DNA from: an uncultured Bacteroidota bacterium
Lineage (GTDB): Bacteria; Bacteroidota; Bacteroidia; Flavobacteriales; Flavobacteriaceae
Assembly: GCA_902515565.1 (NCBI GenBank)
Contig: CABXVR010000001.1
Location: 62,001 to 126,000, forward strand
DNA: 64,000 nt
Reading direction: 5' to 3'
In this document: positions 29,040 through 39,338 of the stretch, piece after piece
How positions within the stretch are numbered: position 1 is the first letter of the stretch
Layout: each line of letters opens with the position of its first letter
The notes under the pieces: model-generated
Seen by the model: the letters and a program-made list of their open reading frames with translations, nothing else
Told to the model about the DNA's origin: nothing
Databases searched by the model: none
Made by a program: the position numbers and the translations under genes

Positions 29040-31058
29040 CTACAAAAGGTTGTTAGACAGGTCTTTAATCCATTGCTCTTGGTCAACTAATGCTTTGGAG
29101 ACAAAATCTCTTGCGTCATCTGAAAGCGAAACTCCTCTTGACTTAAGTGCTGAAAGGGAAATTAAGACAACGGCTCTGGTTCCTCTTTTTTTAATAGCTG
29201 TAGAAAAAAGCGGAGCGAGGTCGTTAAGGGCTATCTTTTGACTTAAGCTTAAGACCTGTTGTTTAACAACGCTTTGCTTGTCGCTAGAAAGTTTTGCATA
29301 TTTTTTCCCAAGCTTTTTAATAGCTTCTATAGGTTTTAGTTCTCGCATCTCCTTTGCTGTTTGCGGGCGAGGTTTCTTAATCTTTTGTTCCCTTAGGCTT
29401 ACGGTTTTATTAAAAATTAGCTGGCTAGCGCTTGAATTGTCGTCTGTGTTAAAATAGCCCAATCTTTGAAACTGAAACTTATCAGCCGGTTTGGAACTTG
29501 AAAGAAATGGTTCAACAAATGCTTTTCTAATTTGCAACGAATTCTTGTTTATATAGGTTTCAAAAGGTATGTTTGGGTCCGAGTCTGGAGATGGGGAAGT
29601 AAAAAGTCTTTCGTATTCTCTAACCTCAGCACTAAGAGCCGTTTTTTTACAAACCCAGTGTATCGTAGTGTTAACTTTTCTTTGACTTTCTAAAGAACCA
29701 CTACCGCTTAAAGATTTAGGGTCGTATTCGCAACAAATTGCTGTAAGGTTTCCTGAGCTGTCGAGTTCTACATGTGTAGCTTTAACAATATATCCGCTCT
29801 TAAGACGAACTTCGCTTCCGATAGAGAGGCGCTTAAATCCCAAAGGAGGGTCAGCAGAGAAGTCTTCTTTTTCGATATAAAGTTCTGAGTTAAACGTAAG
29901 AGGTCTGGTGTTTGGCTCTTCGCTCTCGGGATTGTCAACAAAAAACAGTTCCTCTTCTTTATTTTTAGGGTAATTAACAATTTTTAAAAGAACAGGGTTT
30001 AGAACCGCCATTGCGCGTGTAGAAGATTTATTTAAATCTTCTCTAGCGCAGAACTCCAATAGAGAAACATCTATAATATTGTCTCTTTTAGCTACTCCAA
30101 CTTTTGAAATAAAATTCTTAATGGAGTTTGGGGTATAGCCTCTTCGCCTGAGCCCTGAAATGGTGGGCATTCTTGGGTCGTCCCATCCTGAAACGTAATT
30201 TTGCTCAACCAAGGAAAAAAGTTTTCTTTTACTCATTATGGTATAGCTTAGATTAAGGCGAGCAAACTCTCTTTGCTTGGGAACAATTCTAAGTCCCGCG
30301 ACATCACATTGAGATTTAATTGTTGATAAAAACCAATCGTAAAGATCTCTATGTGGTCTAAACTCTAAAGAGCATAAGGAGTGTGAAACCTGTTCAATAT
30401 AATCGCATTGTCCGTGGGCCCAATCATACATAGGATAGATGCGCCATTTATTTTGTGTTCTTTGGTGAGACTTGTTAATTACTCTATATATTATAGGGTC
30501 TCTCATAAGCATATTAGGATGAGACATGTCAATTTTAGCCCTTAGAACGAGCTCTCCTTCCTTAGTTTCTCCGTTTTTCATACTCTCAAAAAGAGCTAAA
30601 GACTCTTCTATTGGCCTATTTCTATATGGGCTGTTTGTTCCGGCAGAGGTCGGGGTCCCTTTTTGTGTGGCTATGGCGTTACTGTTTTGTGAGTCGACAT
30701 AAGCATGTTGATGTTTGATAAGTTTTAAGGCCCACAAATAAAGCTGGTCGAAACAATCTGAAGAGTACGTTTCTTTGCTCCACGAATATCCCATCCATTT
30801 TATATCTTTTTTTATAGCATCTACAAAGCGTTGATCTTCTTTGCTAGGGTTGGTGTCGTCAAATCTTAAGTTAACAGGGGCGCTGTACTTGTCGGCTAAA
30901 CCAAAATTAATCCCAAGAGCTTTGGTGTGTCCAATGTGTAAAAAACCATTAGGTTCTGGTGGAAAACGAAATCTTAGAGCGGACGAGGGAAGGCCTGAAG
31001 AAAGGTCTGTCTCAACAATCTGTTCTATAAAATTTTGCGGTTTAGTTTCCAACATCAA
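29040..31058 (-). CDS. glnS: Glutamine--tRNA ligase
   Basis: LRFRFPPEPNGFLHIGHTKALGINFGLA, FDDTNPSKEDQRFV, IMSKRKLFSLVEQNYVSGWDDPRMPTISGLRRRGYT. Confidence 0.95.
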   Translation of the reverse strand: MMLETKPQNFIEQIVETDLSSGLPSSALRFRFPPEPNGFLHIGHTKALGINFGLADKYSAPVNLRFDDTNPSKEDQRFVDAIKKDIKWMGYSWSKETYSSDCFDQLYLWALKLIKHQHAYVDSQNSNAIATQKGTPTSAGTNSPYRNRPIEESLALFESMKNGETKEGELVLRAKIDMSHPNMLMRDPIIYRVINKSHQRTQNKWRIYPMYDWAHGQCDYIEQVSHSLCSLEFRPHRDLYDWFLSTIKSQCDVAGLRIVPKQREFARLNLSYTIMSKRKLFSLVEQNYVSGWDDPRMPTISGLRRRGYTPNSIKNFISKVGVAKRDNIIDVSLLEFCAREDLNKSSTRAMAVLNPVLLKIVNYPKNKEEELFFVDNPESEEPNTRPLTFNSELYIEKEDFSADPPLGFKRLSIGSEVRLKSGYIVKATHVELDSSGNLTAICCEYDPKSLSGSGSLESQRKVNTTIHWVCKKTALSAEVREYERLFTSPSPDSDPNIPFETYINKNSLQIRKAFVEPFLSSSKPADKFQFQRLGYFNTDDNSSASQLIFNKTVSLREQKIKKPRPQTAKEMRELKPIEAIKKLGKKYAKLSSDKQSVVKQQVLSLSQKIALNDLAPLFSTAIKKRGTRAVVLISLSALKSRGVSLSDDARDFVSKALVDQEQWIKDLSNNLL

Positions 31059-31125
31059 ATGTTTTTAATAAGTTTACAAAGTTATCAAAATGACTTTATT
31101 AATTAAGAAAATACGCAAATAAAAG

Positions 31126-31485
31126 ATGGGAATAGTAAAAGTAACAGATTTACTTGTTTATGGTTATCATGGGTGTTTAAAAGAAGAATCTATAATTGGT
31201 AGCGAATACTTAATTAATATTAAGGCTTGGACCAATATTCAAAAAGCGGCAAAAAGCGATTCTCTTGTTGATGCTGTTGATTATGTATTGCTCTCGAACA
31301 TAGCTAAAGATGAAATGAAAAAAAGAGCAAATTTACTTGAAAACGTTGTTAACAGGATTGTAAATAAAAGCCTGAAGGTGTGTCCGAACATTAAAAAAAT
31401 TAAAGTTTGTTTGGCAAAGCTAAATCCGCCTACAAATTCAGACGCTAAATCAGTTAGTGTGAGCCTGACAAGAAAGTCGAAATAA
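31126..31485 (+). CDS. folB: Dihydroneopterin aldolase
   Basis: VTDLLVYGYHGCLKEESIIGSEYLINIKAWTN; ~119 aa. Confidence 0.85.
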   Translation: MGIVKVTDLLVYGYHGCLKEESIIGSEYLINIKAWTNIQKAAKSDSLVDAVDYVLLSNIAKDEMKKRANLLENVVNRIVNKSLKVCPNIKKIKVCLAKLNPPTNSDAKSVSVSLTRKSK

Positions 31486-31512
31486 GAGGGGGTAAATAAA
31501 AAATTTTTACAC

Positions 31513-31520
31513 TAAATTTG
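31513..31520 (+). promoter_or_regulatory. Bacteroidota -7 element TAAATTTG upstream of tRNA-Cys
   Basis: Matches TAnnTTTG 16 nt before the mature tRNA 5' end. Confidence 0.4.
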
Positions 31521-31535
31521 CATTCAGAAATTAAT

Positions 31536-31606
31536 GGCGCCTTGGCCGAGCGGCTAGGCAGAGGTCTGCAAAACCTTGTACGGCGGTTCGAATCCGCCAG
31601 GCGCCT
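31536..31606 (+). tRNA. tRNA-Cys (GCA)
   Basis: 7-bp acceptor stem GGCGCCT/AGGCGCC, anticodon loop CTGCAAA (GCA), T-arm GGCGGTTCGAATCCGCC. Confidence 0.95.
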
Positions 31607-31614
31607 CAACCAAG

Positions 31615-31639
31615 CCCTCGATATCGTTTCGGGGGTTTT
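31615..31639 (+). terminator. Intrinsic terminator after tRNA-Cys
   Basis: CCCTCGA - tatcgtt - TCGGGGG stem (one G-T pair) followed by TTTT. Confidence 0.7.
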
Positions 31640-31682
31640 ATGATTAAACTAAAAAGACCTTAAACAAATAAAATAAAAAAAA

Positions 31683-31847
31683 ATGTTTGGATTATTTAAA
31701 AAAAAATCAGAAAAAGAGAAGCTTCAAAAAAAACATGAACAACTATTAAAGCAGGCATACGAGCTTTCTAAAACGAATAGAAAAGAGAGTGACAAAAAAG
31801 CATATGAGGCAGATTTAATTGCTAAAAAAATAGAAGGCCTGGATTAG
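31683..31847 (+). CDS. Lacal_2735-family small protein
   Basis: MFGLFKKKSEKEKLQKKHEQLLKQAYELSKTNRKESDKKAYEADLIAKKIEGLD (54 aa), a small conserved flavobacterial family. Confidence 0.75.
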   Translation: MFGLFKKKSEKEKLQKKHEQLLKQAYELSKTNRKESDKKAYEADLIAKKIEGLD

Positions 31848-31936
31848 GTGTTAATTCACTTACGCTAAAACAAGAAGCTTTGCCGTAATTGTTTTTAATC
31901 TTCTTTTTTATACCTTGTAATACAAACAACAACAAA

Positions 31937-32836
31937 ATGGCAACAACTAAAAGAACTTGGGAGGCTGTTATAGACCAGATGTACGCAAGTGTTTTTTCAG
32001 ATCTTAACAAAAAAAGGTTTGAAAAAATTACGCTTTATCTTTCAATAATTGGGTTTCTTTTACACTTGGTATTAATTTACACGAAAAAACTAGAGCTGAT
32101 TGTCTTTTCTTTTGAAACTCCGCTGTTAGACAACCCGATTTCGGCTATTTACACTCCTTTTACAATAATCTTGATTTATGAGATTTATCTGCTTGTGTTA
32201 AACTTGCCTAGATCTTTTACGACATCTGTTTCTAAGCAATTTGAAATAATCTCACTAATACTTATTCGTAGAATTTTTGCTGATATACCTAAAGTGGATA
32301 TAAGCGCAAATTGGTTTTCAACAAAAGAAAATCTCGGCTTAATGTACGATGTTTTAGGTGTGTTGATTTTATATTATTTAATCTTTTTGTTCAACAAAGC
32401 GAGGCACAAACTAGAAAAGAAGCCTTTAACAGACGCTATAAATAAGTTCATAACATCCAAAAGAGGGGTTAGTTTAATCTTACTTTTCGTACTGATCGTT
32501 TTATCTTTTACTAGTGCTTATAATTGGGGTAAAGGCCTGTTTTTAAACAACTCTTCAGTAGACATAAATTCTGTTTTTTATAATGAGTTTTTCACTGTGT
32601 TGATACTTGCTGATGTCTTAATTTTATTGCTGTCGTTTCAATACACAGAAAGGTATAGTCAGATTATTAGAAACACCGGGTTTATTATTTCAACGATATT
32701 AATAAGGCTTTCGTTTGGAACAACAGGGCTGGCAAATGTTTCTCTGATAGTTTCTAGTGTGTTGTTTGGACTAATAATCTTATGGGTGTATAACTTAACC
32801 GAAAAAGAGCGAAAGAAAAGAATAACAATAATCTAA
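31937..32836 (+). CDS. Conserved multi-pass membrane protein
   Basis: Likely start MATTKRTWEAVIDQMY; several TM helices; no catalytic motif recognised. Confidence 0.6.
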   Translation: MATTKRTWEAVIDQMYASVFSDLNKKRFEKITLYLSIIGFLLHLVLIYTKKLELIVFSFETPLLDNPISAIYTPFTIILIYEIYLLVLNLPRSFTTSVSKQFEIISLILIRRIFADIPKVDISANWFSTKENLGLMYDVLGVLILYYLIFLFNKARHKLEKKPLTDAINKFITSKRGVSLILLFVLIVLSFTSAYNWGKGLFLNNSSVDINSVFYNEFFTVLILADVLILLLSFQYTERYSQIIRNTGFIISTILIRLSFGTTGLANVSLIVSSVLFGLIILWVYNLTEKERKKRITII

Positions 32837-32846
32837 GATTAAGACA

Positions 32847-33701
32847 ATGAAAGACAAAGTGTTTAACCTTGTGGGTTCGTTAATTGCGTTTTATATTCCT
32901 GTTCAAATAGCATATTTAACAGGCTCCGAGACGGTAATCAAAGCAGTTGTGTTGGCATTTATAATTCAATGGGTTTGCTTTATTCCTGCATACCTTTTGC
33001 AAACAGAAAAGTTTTATGATTTAACAGGCAGCCTGACTTATTTAACTCTAGTCTTGTTTGCTGTTTTCAGTTCAAGCTCGTTCGATAATACAAGCCTAAT
33101 TGTTTGTGGGTGTATTAGCGTCTGGGCAATTAGGCTTGGAAGTTTTTTGTTTTTACGAATAAAAAAAGACGGAGAGGATAAAAGGTTTAGATCTATCAAG
33201 CCAAATTTAACTCGCTTTTTTATGACATGGACGCTACAAGGAATGTGGGTTACAATGTGTTTGCTTTGTGTTACAACCGCACTTTCGTCAGAGAGTGGCG
33301 TAAAAGAGGGCGTTGGGTTTTATTTAGGATTAATAATTTTTGTTATCGGTTTTACACTAGAAGTGGTGGCGGATAATCAGAAAACAAAATTTAGAAAAAA
33401 ACCTGAAAACAAAAACATGTTTATAAGCTCAGGATTGTGGGGCAAAACAAGGCACCCAAATTATTTAGGGGAGCTAATTTTATGGGTAGGTGTTACCGTT
33501 ATGTCTATAGGATCTCTTCAGGGAATGCAATATATAACGCTGATATCTCCTTTATTTGTATATATCTTACTTATGTATATCTCAGGCGTAAGAATGTTAG
33601 AGGCTAGCGGGAGTAAAAAATGGGGAAACCTACCAGAATATAAAGAATATCTTAACAACACGCCTCAATTCTTTATTACATTTAAAAGCCTAGTAAAATA
33701 A
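32847..33701 (+). CDS. DUF1295 / steroid 5-alpha-reductase-like membrane protein
   Basis: GLWGKTRHPNYLGELILWVGV, SPLFVYILLMYISGVRMLE. Confidence 0.88.
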   Translation: MKDKVFNLVGSLIAFYIPVQIAYLTGSETVIKAVVLAFIIQWVCFIPAYLLQTEKFYDLTGSLTYLTLVLFAVFSSSSFDNTSLIVCGCISVWAIRLGSFLFLRIKKDGEDKRFRSIKPNLTRFFMTWTLQGMWVTMCLLCVTTALSSESGVKEGVGFYLGLIIFVIGFTLEVVADNQKTKFRKKPENKNMFISSGLWGKTRHPNYLGELILWVGVTVMSIGSLQGMQYITLISPLFVYILLMYISGVRMLEASGSKKWGNLPEYKEYLNNTPQFFITFKSLVK

Positions 33702-33923
33702 GTGAAAAACTATAAACTTGTTTTAAGTGAGAGTAAAATAATAATAAGTGGGCTGAGCTTATTGTTAAAAGAAAACAATATTATTCCAATTGTTAAATCT
33801 GGGACAATTCCTGGGTATAACTTAACATTAGATATGGATGAATTGTACGTTAAAAACTTAGACTTGAAAAAAGCGAAAACACACATAGAATCATACCAAG
33901 AACAAATTAAAAAAAGGAATTAA
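33702..33923 (+). CDS. DUF2007-like small protein, GTG start
   Basis: 73 aa; contiguous with preceding gene, start codon GTG at 33702. Confidence 0.6.
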   Translation: MKNYKLVLSESKIIISGLSLLLKENNIIPIVKSGTIPGYNLTLDMDELYVKNLDLKKAKTHIESYQEQIKKRN

Positions 33924-34540
33924 AAAGCTCCTTTTGCAATAATTATGGCGCCAGAGACAACAAGTATTAAGCTTAATATTGTTTTTATTATGGCGGTGTT
34001 TTCAGTGTTAATTTTTGAAGTTAATTTTTTTGCTATGAAAATCTTTAAAACGTCTGTTAGAAAATAGGTTGACAGAATTGTTGTGAAAAATGTAAAAACT
34101 CCGAGAGAATTTGTTTTGTTAAGATTTGGGACTACAACTAAGATAACGCCAGCCCAAAAAAGTAAAACAGCAATGTTAATAATGTTTAAAGCAAAGCCTT
34201 TTATAAAAAGACCGATGTAGTTTGTAGATGATTCTTCAAGCTGTATTTTTTTATCTTCTTTTTTTCTCTGAGTAAAAATATAAGCCCCATAAACAAGCAA
34301 AATAGATCCTCCTAAGACAAAAAGGCCTGGTTGATTGTTAATGTTATCAACAAGTTGTTTGCTGGTATAGTAACAAAATATAATAAAAAAAACATCCGCT
34401 AAAACAACACCAAGATCTAAAGAAATTGCAGCTCGAAAACCTTTTGTTATACTCGTTTCTATGAGCACAAAAAACACAGGACCTAAAACGAAGCTTAAAA
34501 AAAAACCTATTGATATTGCGGTAAAAAGATCTGTAATCAT
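33920..34540 (-). CDS. LysE-family translocator
   Basis: GFFLSFVLGPVFFVLIETSITKGFRAAISLDLGVVLADVFFI. Confidence 0.82.
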   Translation of the reverse strand: MITDLFTAISIGFFLSFVLGPVFFVLIETSITKGFRAAISLDLGVVLADVFFIIFCYYTSKQLVDNINNQPGLFVLGGSILLVYGAYIFTQRKKEDKKIQLEESSTNYIGLFIKGFALNIINIAVLLFWAGVILVVVPNLNKTNSLGVFTFFTTILSTYFLTDVLKIFIAKKLTSKINTENTAIIKTILSLILVVSGAIIIAKGAF

Positions 34541-35221
34541 TTAGTTAATATAAAGATAATTAACAATCCCTCCGAGGGTAATTTTTTCAATTATCTTGTT
34601 TGTTTTGTAGTGAACATTAACTTCTCCTCCAGCTTTTAAATCAAGCTCTAAAAGTGATGTCGTGTAAACGTCGACTACCCCTCCTGCTTTTATAAAAACC
34701 TTGGTTGTTTCTGTTTTAAGTTTTTCGGCATTTACTTGTCCACCAGTATATGCATCAATTTCATTGTGATTAGCATTACCTGCAACAGATATTTTTCCCC
34801 CTGTCAGTGCTCTAGCTCTTAGGTCTGAAGATTTTATTTTTAACGAGACCGTTGAGCCGCTTTCAGATTTTAAAAATAAAGAAGGTTCTTTAATTGTGTC
34901 TTTGGAAAAGACAAAAGAGCCTTCTTTGGCTTCAATTCTATAAATGTTTTTGTAATAGAGATCTACTTTAGTTTCTGAGCCGCTTAATCTTTTTTCGATA
35001 CCCATACGTATTTTTAACTCTCCATTTTTGTTTTTTACAACAACATAATTAGGGTGTTGTCCACTAATAATTACATGGTTTTTATCTGATTTAATCAAAT
35101 TAACTTTTAATAAATCGTAAGTCTGAATTTTATAGAAATCTCCCAAATCTCTTTTAACTTCATTTTGAGAAAAAGAAAAGAAAAAAGATAAAAAAGATAG
35201 TAGAAAAAAGGTTTTTTTCAT
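34541..35221 (-). CDS. DUF2807-type (head GIN domain) secreted protein
   Basis: Signal peptide; repetitive beta-solenoid pattern LKSESGSTVSLKIKSSDLRARALTGGKISVAGNANHNEIDAYTGGQVNAEKLKTETTKVFIKAGGVVDVYTT. Confidence 0.78.
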   Translation of the reverse strand: MKKTFFLLSFLSFFFSFSQNEVKRDLGDFYKIQTYDLLKVNLIKSDKNHVIISGQHPNYVVVKNKNGELKIRMGIEKRLSGSETKVDLYYKNIYRIEAKEGSFVFSKDTIKEPSLFLKSESGSTVSLKIKSSDLRARALTGGKISVAGNANHNEIDAYTGGQVNAEKLKTETTKVFIKAGGVVDVYTTSLLELDLKAGGEVNVHYKTNKIIEKITLGGIVNYLYIN

Positions 35222-35236
35222 AATAGTTTTTTTTAT

Positions 35237-37213
35237 TTATTCTGCTAAGATAAAGTCTAATTGCTTTTTAATCAAATCTGCGTGCTTAACTTGTACTTGT
35301 ATAGAGTCTCCAAGCTGATATTTTGTTTTTGATTTTTTTCCTATTAAGCTGTGTTCATCTTTATTATATATATAATAGTCTCCTTTTAAATCTCTAACAG
35401 GAATCATCCCTTCACATTTGTTTTCTACAATTTCTACAAATATTCCCCAATCGGTTATTCCTGAAATAACTCCATTGAATTTTTTATTTGTTTTATCTTG
35501 CATATATTTTATTTGCATGAATTTTATTGAATCTCTTTCTGCTTTTGTGGCTAATATTTCTCTTTGAGTACAGTGATCACAAGCAGAATTATAAATTTCA
35601 TGTCCAGATGGATTTTCTTTTTTTAAATACTTTTCTAACAAACGATGAACTATAACATCTGGATACCTTCTAATTGGAGATGTAAAGTGACTGTAATAAT
35701 CAAAAGCAAGGCCATAATGACCAATGTTTTTTGTTGTATACTCTGCTTTACTCATAGATCTAATTGCTAAAGATTCTATAAGACTTTGTTCTTTTTTACC
35801 TTTAACTTTTATTAATATTTTGTTTAAAGATTCTGACATTCTTTTTCTAGAACTTATATCTAAATTATAACCAAGAGATTTTGCAACCTCTTTTAGTGCT
35901 TTAATTTTACTTTCATCAGGAAGGTCGTGAACTCTATAAATAAAAATATTTTTTTTATTTTTTTTACCTATATATTCAGAAACTTTTCTGTTGGCAAGCA
36001 ACATAAATTCTTCTACAAGTTTGTTAGATTCTTTTGATTCTTTAACATAAACACCTGTTGGTTCTTTATCTTTATTTATGCTGAATCTTACTTCCTTTTT
36101 ATCGAAAGAAATAGCTCCACTATTCATTCTTTCTTTTCTCATATAAGCAGCTATTTCATTTAGCTTTAGCACTGCTTCTTTCACGTTATTTGAAACAGAG
36201 TATTCTTTATTCTTTAATGATATTTCTTTTCTAATTATATTATCTTTTGTTTCTATAATCTCTTGAGCTTCTTCATAACTAAATCTATAATTACTATTAA
36301 TTATTGTTTTACCAAACCATTCGTTTATCACTTTATTATTATCAATAATGAAAACTGCCGAAAAAGTATATTTTTCTTCATTAGGCCTTAAAGAACAAGC
36401 TTTATTTGAAAGTATTTCAGGTAACATAGGTACTACTCTATCTACTAAATAAACAGATGTAGCTCTATTAAAAGCCTCATTATCTAGGATAGTGTTTGGT
36501 TGCAAATAATGAGAAACATCCGCTATATGAACACCTATTTCATAAGAGTTATTTGATAATTTTTTAAATGAAATAGCATCGTCAAAATCTTTAGCGTCTA
36601 CAGGATCAATAGTAAAAGTTAATTCCTTTCTAAAATCTCTTCGTTTTGAAACTTCTATATAATCAATAGTAGTATCTATATTATTAGCAAAATCTTTAAT
36701 TTCTTTTTCAAAATCATAAGGAAGACCGTACTCAGCAAGAATAGAGTGAATTTCAGTATTATGTTCACCTTCTATTCCTAATACTTTTTTTATTATACCA
36801 TTTGGAGATTGACTATTTTTTCTCCATTCTGTTATTTCAACAAGAACTTTGTCATTGTTCTTTGAATTTTTGATGTGAGAAATAGGAACAAATATATCTA
36901 CATGAATTCTCTTATTATCAACAATAACAAATGAAAACTTTTCACTTATTTCAATTTTACCTACATACTCATTTTTATCTCTTTTTAATAAACGAGTTAT
37001 TTCTCCATAATATTTGTTTTTCTTTTTTCTAGAAAAAACATATACTTCAACAAAATCATTATGTAAATATTGACCTATATTTTCTAAATGAATTTTTTCT
37101 TCTAATCCTTCACAAATAACAGCAGCCACTCCACGAACCGAAACATCTAAAATTCCTACAAATCTATTTTTTTTATTTCCTTTTCTTTCTATTTTATTTT
37201 TTCTTCTACCCAA
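35237..37213 (-). CDS. rnr: Ribonuclease R
   Basis: TIDPVDAKDFDDAISF, IGVHIADVSHYL, ATSVYLVDRVVPMLPE, HFTSPIRRYPDVIVHRLL, C-term S1 domain. Confidence 0.95.
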   Translation of the reverse strand: MGRRKNKIERKGNKKNRFVGILDVSVRGVAAVICEGLEEKIHLENIGQYLHNDFVEVYVFSRKKKNKYYGEITRLLKRDKNEYVGKIEISEKFSFVIVDNKRIHVDIFVPISHIKNSKNNDKVLVEITEWRKNSQSPNGIIKKVLGIEGEHNTEIHSILAEYGLPYDFEKEIKDFANNIDTTIDYIEVSKRRDFRKELTFTIDPVDAKDFDDAISFKKLSNNSYEIGVHIADVSHYLQPNTILDNEAFNRATSVYLVDRVVPMLPEILSNKACSLRPNEEKYTFSAVFIIDNNKVINEWFGKTIINSNYRFSYEEAQEIIETKDNIIRKEISLKNKEYSVSNNVKEAVLKLNEIAAYMRKERMNSGAISFDKKEVRFSINKDKEPTGVYVKESKESNKLVEEFMLLANRKVSEYIGKKNKKNIFIYRVHDLPDESKIKALKEVAKSLGYNLDISSRKRMSESLNKILIKVKGKKEQSLIESLAIRSMSKAEYTTKNIGHYGLAFDYYSHFTSPIRRYPDVIVHRLLEKYLKKENPSGHEIYNSACDHCTQREILATKAERDSIKFMQIKYMQDKTNKKFNGVISGITDWGIFVEIVENKCEGMIPVRDLKGDYYIYNKDEHSLIGKKSKTKYQLGDSIQVQVKHADLIKKQLDFILAE

Positions 37214-37671
37214 AATTATCTAAATATATAACTAAGATACTTCTTACTTATTTAAATTTTGACTTATAAACAATTATATATATAATATCATTTTGTTTTT
37301 TTAATTTAAATAATAAATGATGTCTATTATAGCTTGTTAATATTCATTAAAACTTTCTTTAAAAAAATTTGAAATAGTTTTATTAAAAAAATATTAAGAT
37401 AATACAAACAACATATAAACATATAAAATACTTAATTAGAACACTTTAACATTATTACTAACAAACGTTTAATTAAAGCAGAAATTAAATTTTTTAATAA
37501 AAAACAAAACAAAAGATGGTTAATAAAACAAAAGGAGAGTTAATATTGTGTAAATAAATAAAAACAAATAAAATTGCTTTTTATAGACTATTTGTTAAGA
37601 GAAAAAAACAAAATTAAAAATAATGTTAGTTATTAATAATTATATTTAGATATTAACATAAAATAAACAAA

Positions 37672-38100
37672 ATGAAAGTATCAATTGGTAATGATCACGC
37701 AGGAACGAACTATAAAATACAAATTACAGAATACTTAAAGAAAAAAGGTTTTACAATTAACAACCACGGAACAGACAGCGAAGAAAGCGTAGATTATCCG
37801 GACTTTATACACCCTGTAGCAGAAGATGTTACTAATAACAGATCAATTTTTGGAATAATTATTTGCGGAAGTGGTAACGGAGCCTCTATGAGCGCTAATA
37901 AACATAAAGGAATAAGATCAGCCCTTTGTTGGAGCAATGAAATTTGTAAGCTGGCAAGAGAACATAATGATGCAAACATTTTAAGTTTACCCGCTAGGTA
38001 TATTACAATAAAAGAAGCTTTCGAAATGATAGAAACTTTTATTAAAACACCTTTTGAAGGTGGAAGACATTTAAGAAGGGTTGAGAAAATAAACAAATAA
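37672..38100 (+). CDS. rpiB: Ribose-5-phosphate isomerase B
   Basis: VSIGNDHAGTNYK, GTDSEESVDYPDF, IICGSGNGASMSANKHKGIRSALC. Confidence 0.95.
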   Translation: MKVSIGNDHAGTNYKIQITEYLKKKGFTINNHGTDSEESVDYPDFIHPVAEDVTNNRSIFGIIICGSGNGASMSANKHKGIRSALCWSNEICKLAREHNDANILSLPARYITIKEAFEMIETFIKTPFEGGRHLRRVEKINK

Positions 38101-38102
38101 AA

Positions 38103-38546
38103 TTGAAAATAACAACACACAAATATCAAGACCTAACACCAAACAAGCTGTATGAAATACTTATGCTTAGATCAGAGGTTTTTGTTGTTGAACAAAACTG
38201 TGCTTATCAAGACCTAGATAATAAAGATCAAAAAGCTCTACATCTTATTGTTGAAGAAAACAATAAAATAATAGCATATACAAGAATTTTTAAGAAAGGT
38301 GATTTTTTTAAAAACTCTAGCATAGGCAGGGTTTTGGTAAAAAAAGAACACAGAGGAAAACATCTAGGAAAAAAAATAATGATTAAGTCTATAGAGCAGA
38401 TTAAGATCGATAAAACAGAAAAAAAAATAGAACTTTCAGCACAAAAATACTTACTTAAATTTTATTTAGAACTTGGATTTAAAAAAATAGGAGAAGAATA
38501 TCTAGAGGATGGTATCCCACACGTTAAGATGATATTAAAAATCTGA
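38103..38546 (+). CDS. ElaA-like GNAT N-acetyltransferase (TTG start)
   Basis: LYEILMLRSEVFVVEQNCAYQDLDNKDQKALHL; IGRVLVKKEHRGKHLGKKIM. Confidence 0.85.
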   Translation: MKITTHKYQDLTPNKLYEILMLRSEVFVVEQNCAYQDLDNKDQKALHLIVEENNKIIAYTRIFKKGDFFKNSSIGRVLVKKEHRGKHLGKKIMIKSIEQIKIDKTEKKIELSAQKYLLKFYLELGFKKIGEEYLEDGIPHVKMILKI

Positions 38547-39338
38547 ATCAATTAAAATCTCCACCCTTCTGTCTTTTTCAGGACTTCCCCCTAAGGGAAA
38601 TTGATGGCCCAACCCCTCGAAAGACATTCTTTTAGAATCAATTCCCTTTTTTAAAAAATAATCGTAAACATATTTTGCTCTAACTACCGAAAGGTTTCTC
38701 TTTTTAGTTGCTCGATCGATAGCATCTTTTTGGCCCGAGGTACAACAGACATGTCCTTGTATTATAAAAGTAAAAGGAAGGTCTTTTATTTTTTCAAAAG
38801 CAACATCAAGGCTTTTTTTAGAGCTGGGAGTTAAGTAAGAATATCCAGTTAAAAATAACAAGTCCTCAATAACAACAGAACTGCCTTTCACAAAACTTGA
38901 TTTTTCTTTTAGCACGACATCTTCTATAAAAGAAACAGAAAGCTCAACCTTTCTATTTAAAGCCCTTATCCTTTCTGGATTTGAAGTTTTTATGGTTTTT
39001 AAAAGAAGCTCACCTTTTCCATCAACATTTGTTATTTTATTTTTGTCTATAAAATTAGCTAATAAAACTTTTTTAATTTCTTCAGCCCTCCTTTGAGACA
39101 AAGACAGATTATATGAACTAGCGCCAATATCATCGCAAAACCCAAAAATTTCGATACTTAAAACAGGCCTTTCGCTTAGGGTTGCAATAAACGATAAAAG
39201 CCTGTTTTCTTCAATATTTGTTACCTTAGAAAGATCGGTATCAAAGTAAACAGTGTGGGCTTTTTCTTGAGAAAAACTAAACAAAAACAAAAACAAAAAA
39301 AAAGACGTTAACCTCACCAAACTATTTTTTATTAGCAA
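38535..39338 (-). CDS. Protein with two OmpA-like domains
   Basis: Two OmpA_C-like segments: GFCDDIGASSYNLSLSQRRAEEIKKVL...ALNRKVELSV and GHVCCTSGQKDAID...RAKYVYDYFLKKGIDSKRMSFEGLGH...DRRVEILI. Confidence 0.82.
   Translation of the reverse strand: MLIKNSLVRLTSFFLFLFLFSFSQEKAHTVYFDTDLSKVTNIEENRLLSFIATLSERPVLSIEIFGFCDDIGASSYNLSLSQRRAEEIKKVLLANFIDKNKITNVDGKGELLLKTIKTSNPERIRALNRKVELSVSFIEDVVLKEKSSFVKGSSVVIEDLLFLTGYSYLTPSSKKSLDVAFEKIKDLPFTFIIQGHVCCTSGQKDAIDRATKKRNLSVVRAKYVYDYFLKKGIDSKRMSFEGLGHQFPLGGSPEKDRRVEILIDSDF

Noticed and set aside
35237-37213. Possible foreign origin of rnr because of its very AT-rich coding sequence
   Set aside because: Complete, motif-conserved housekeeping RNase R in what looks like a normal core context; composition alone is weak evidence without computation.
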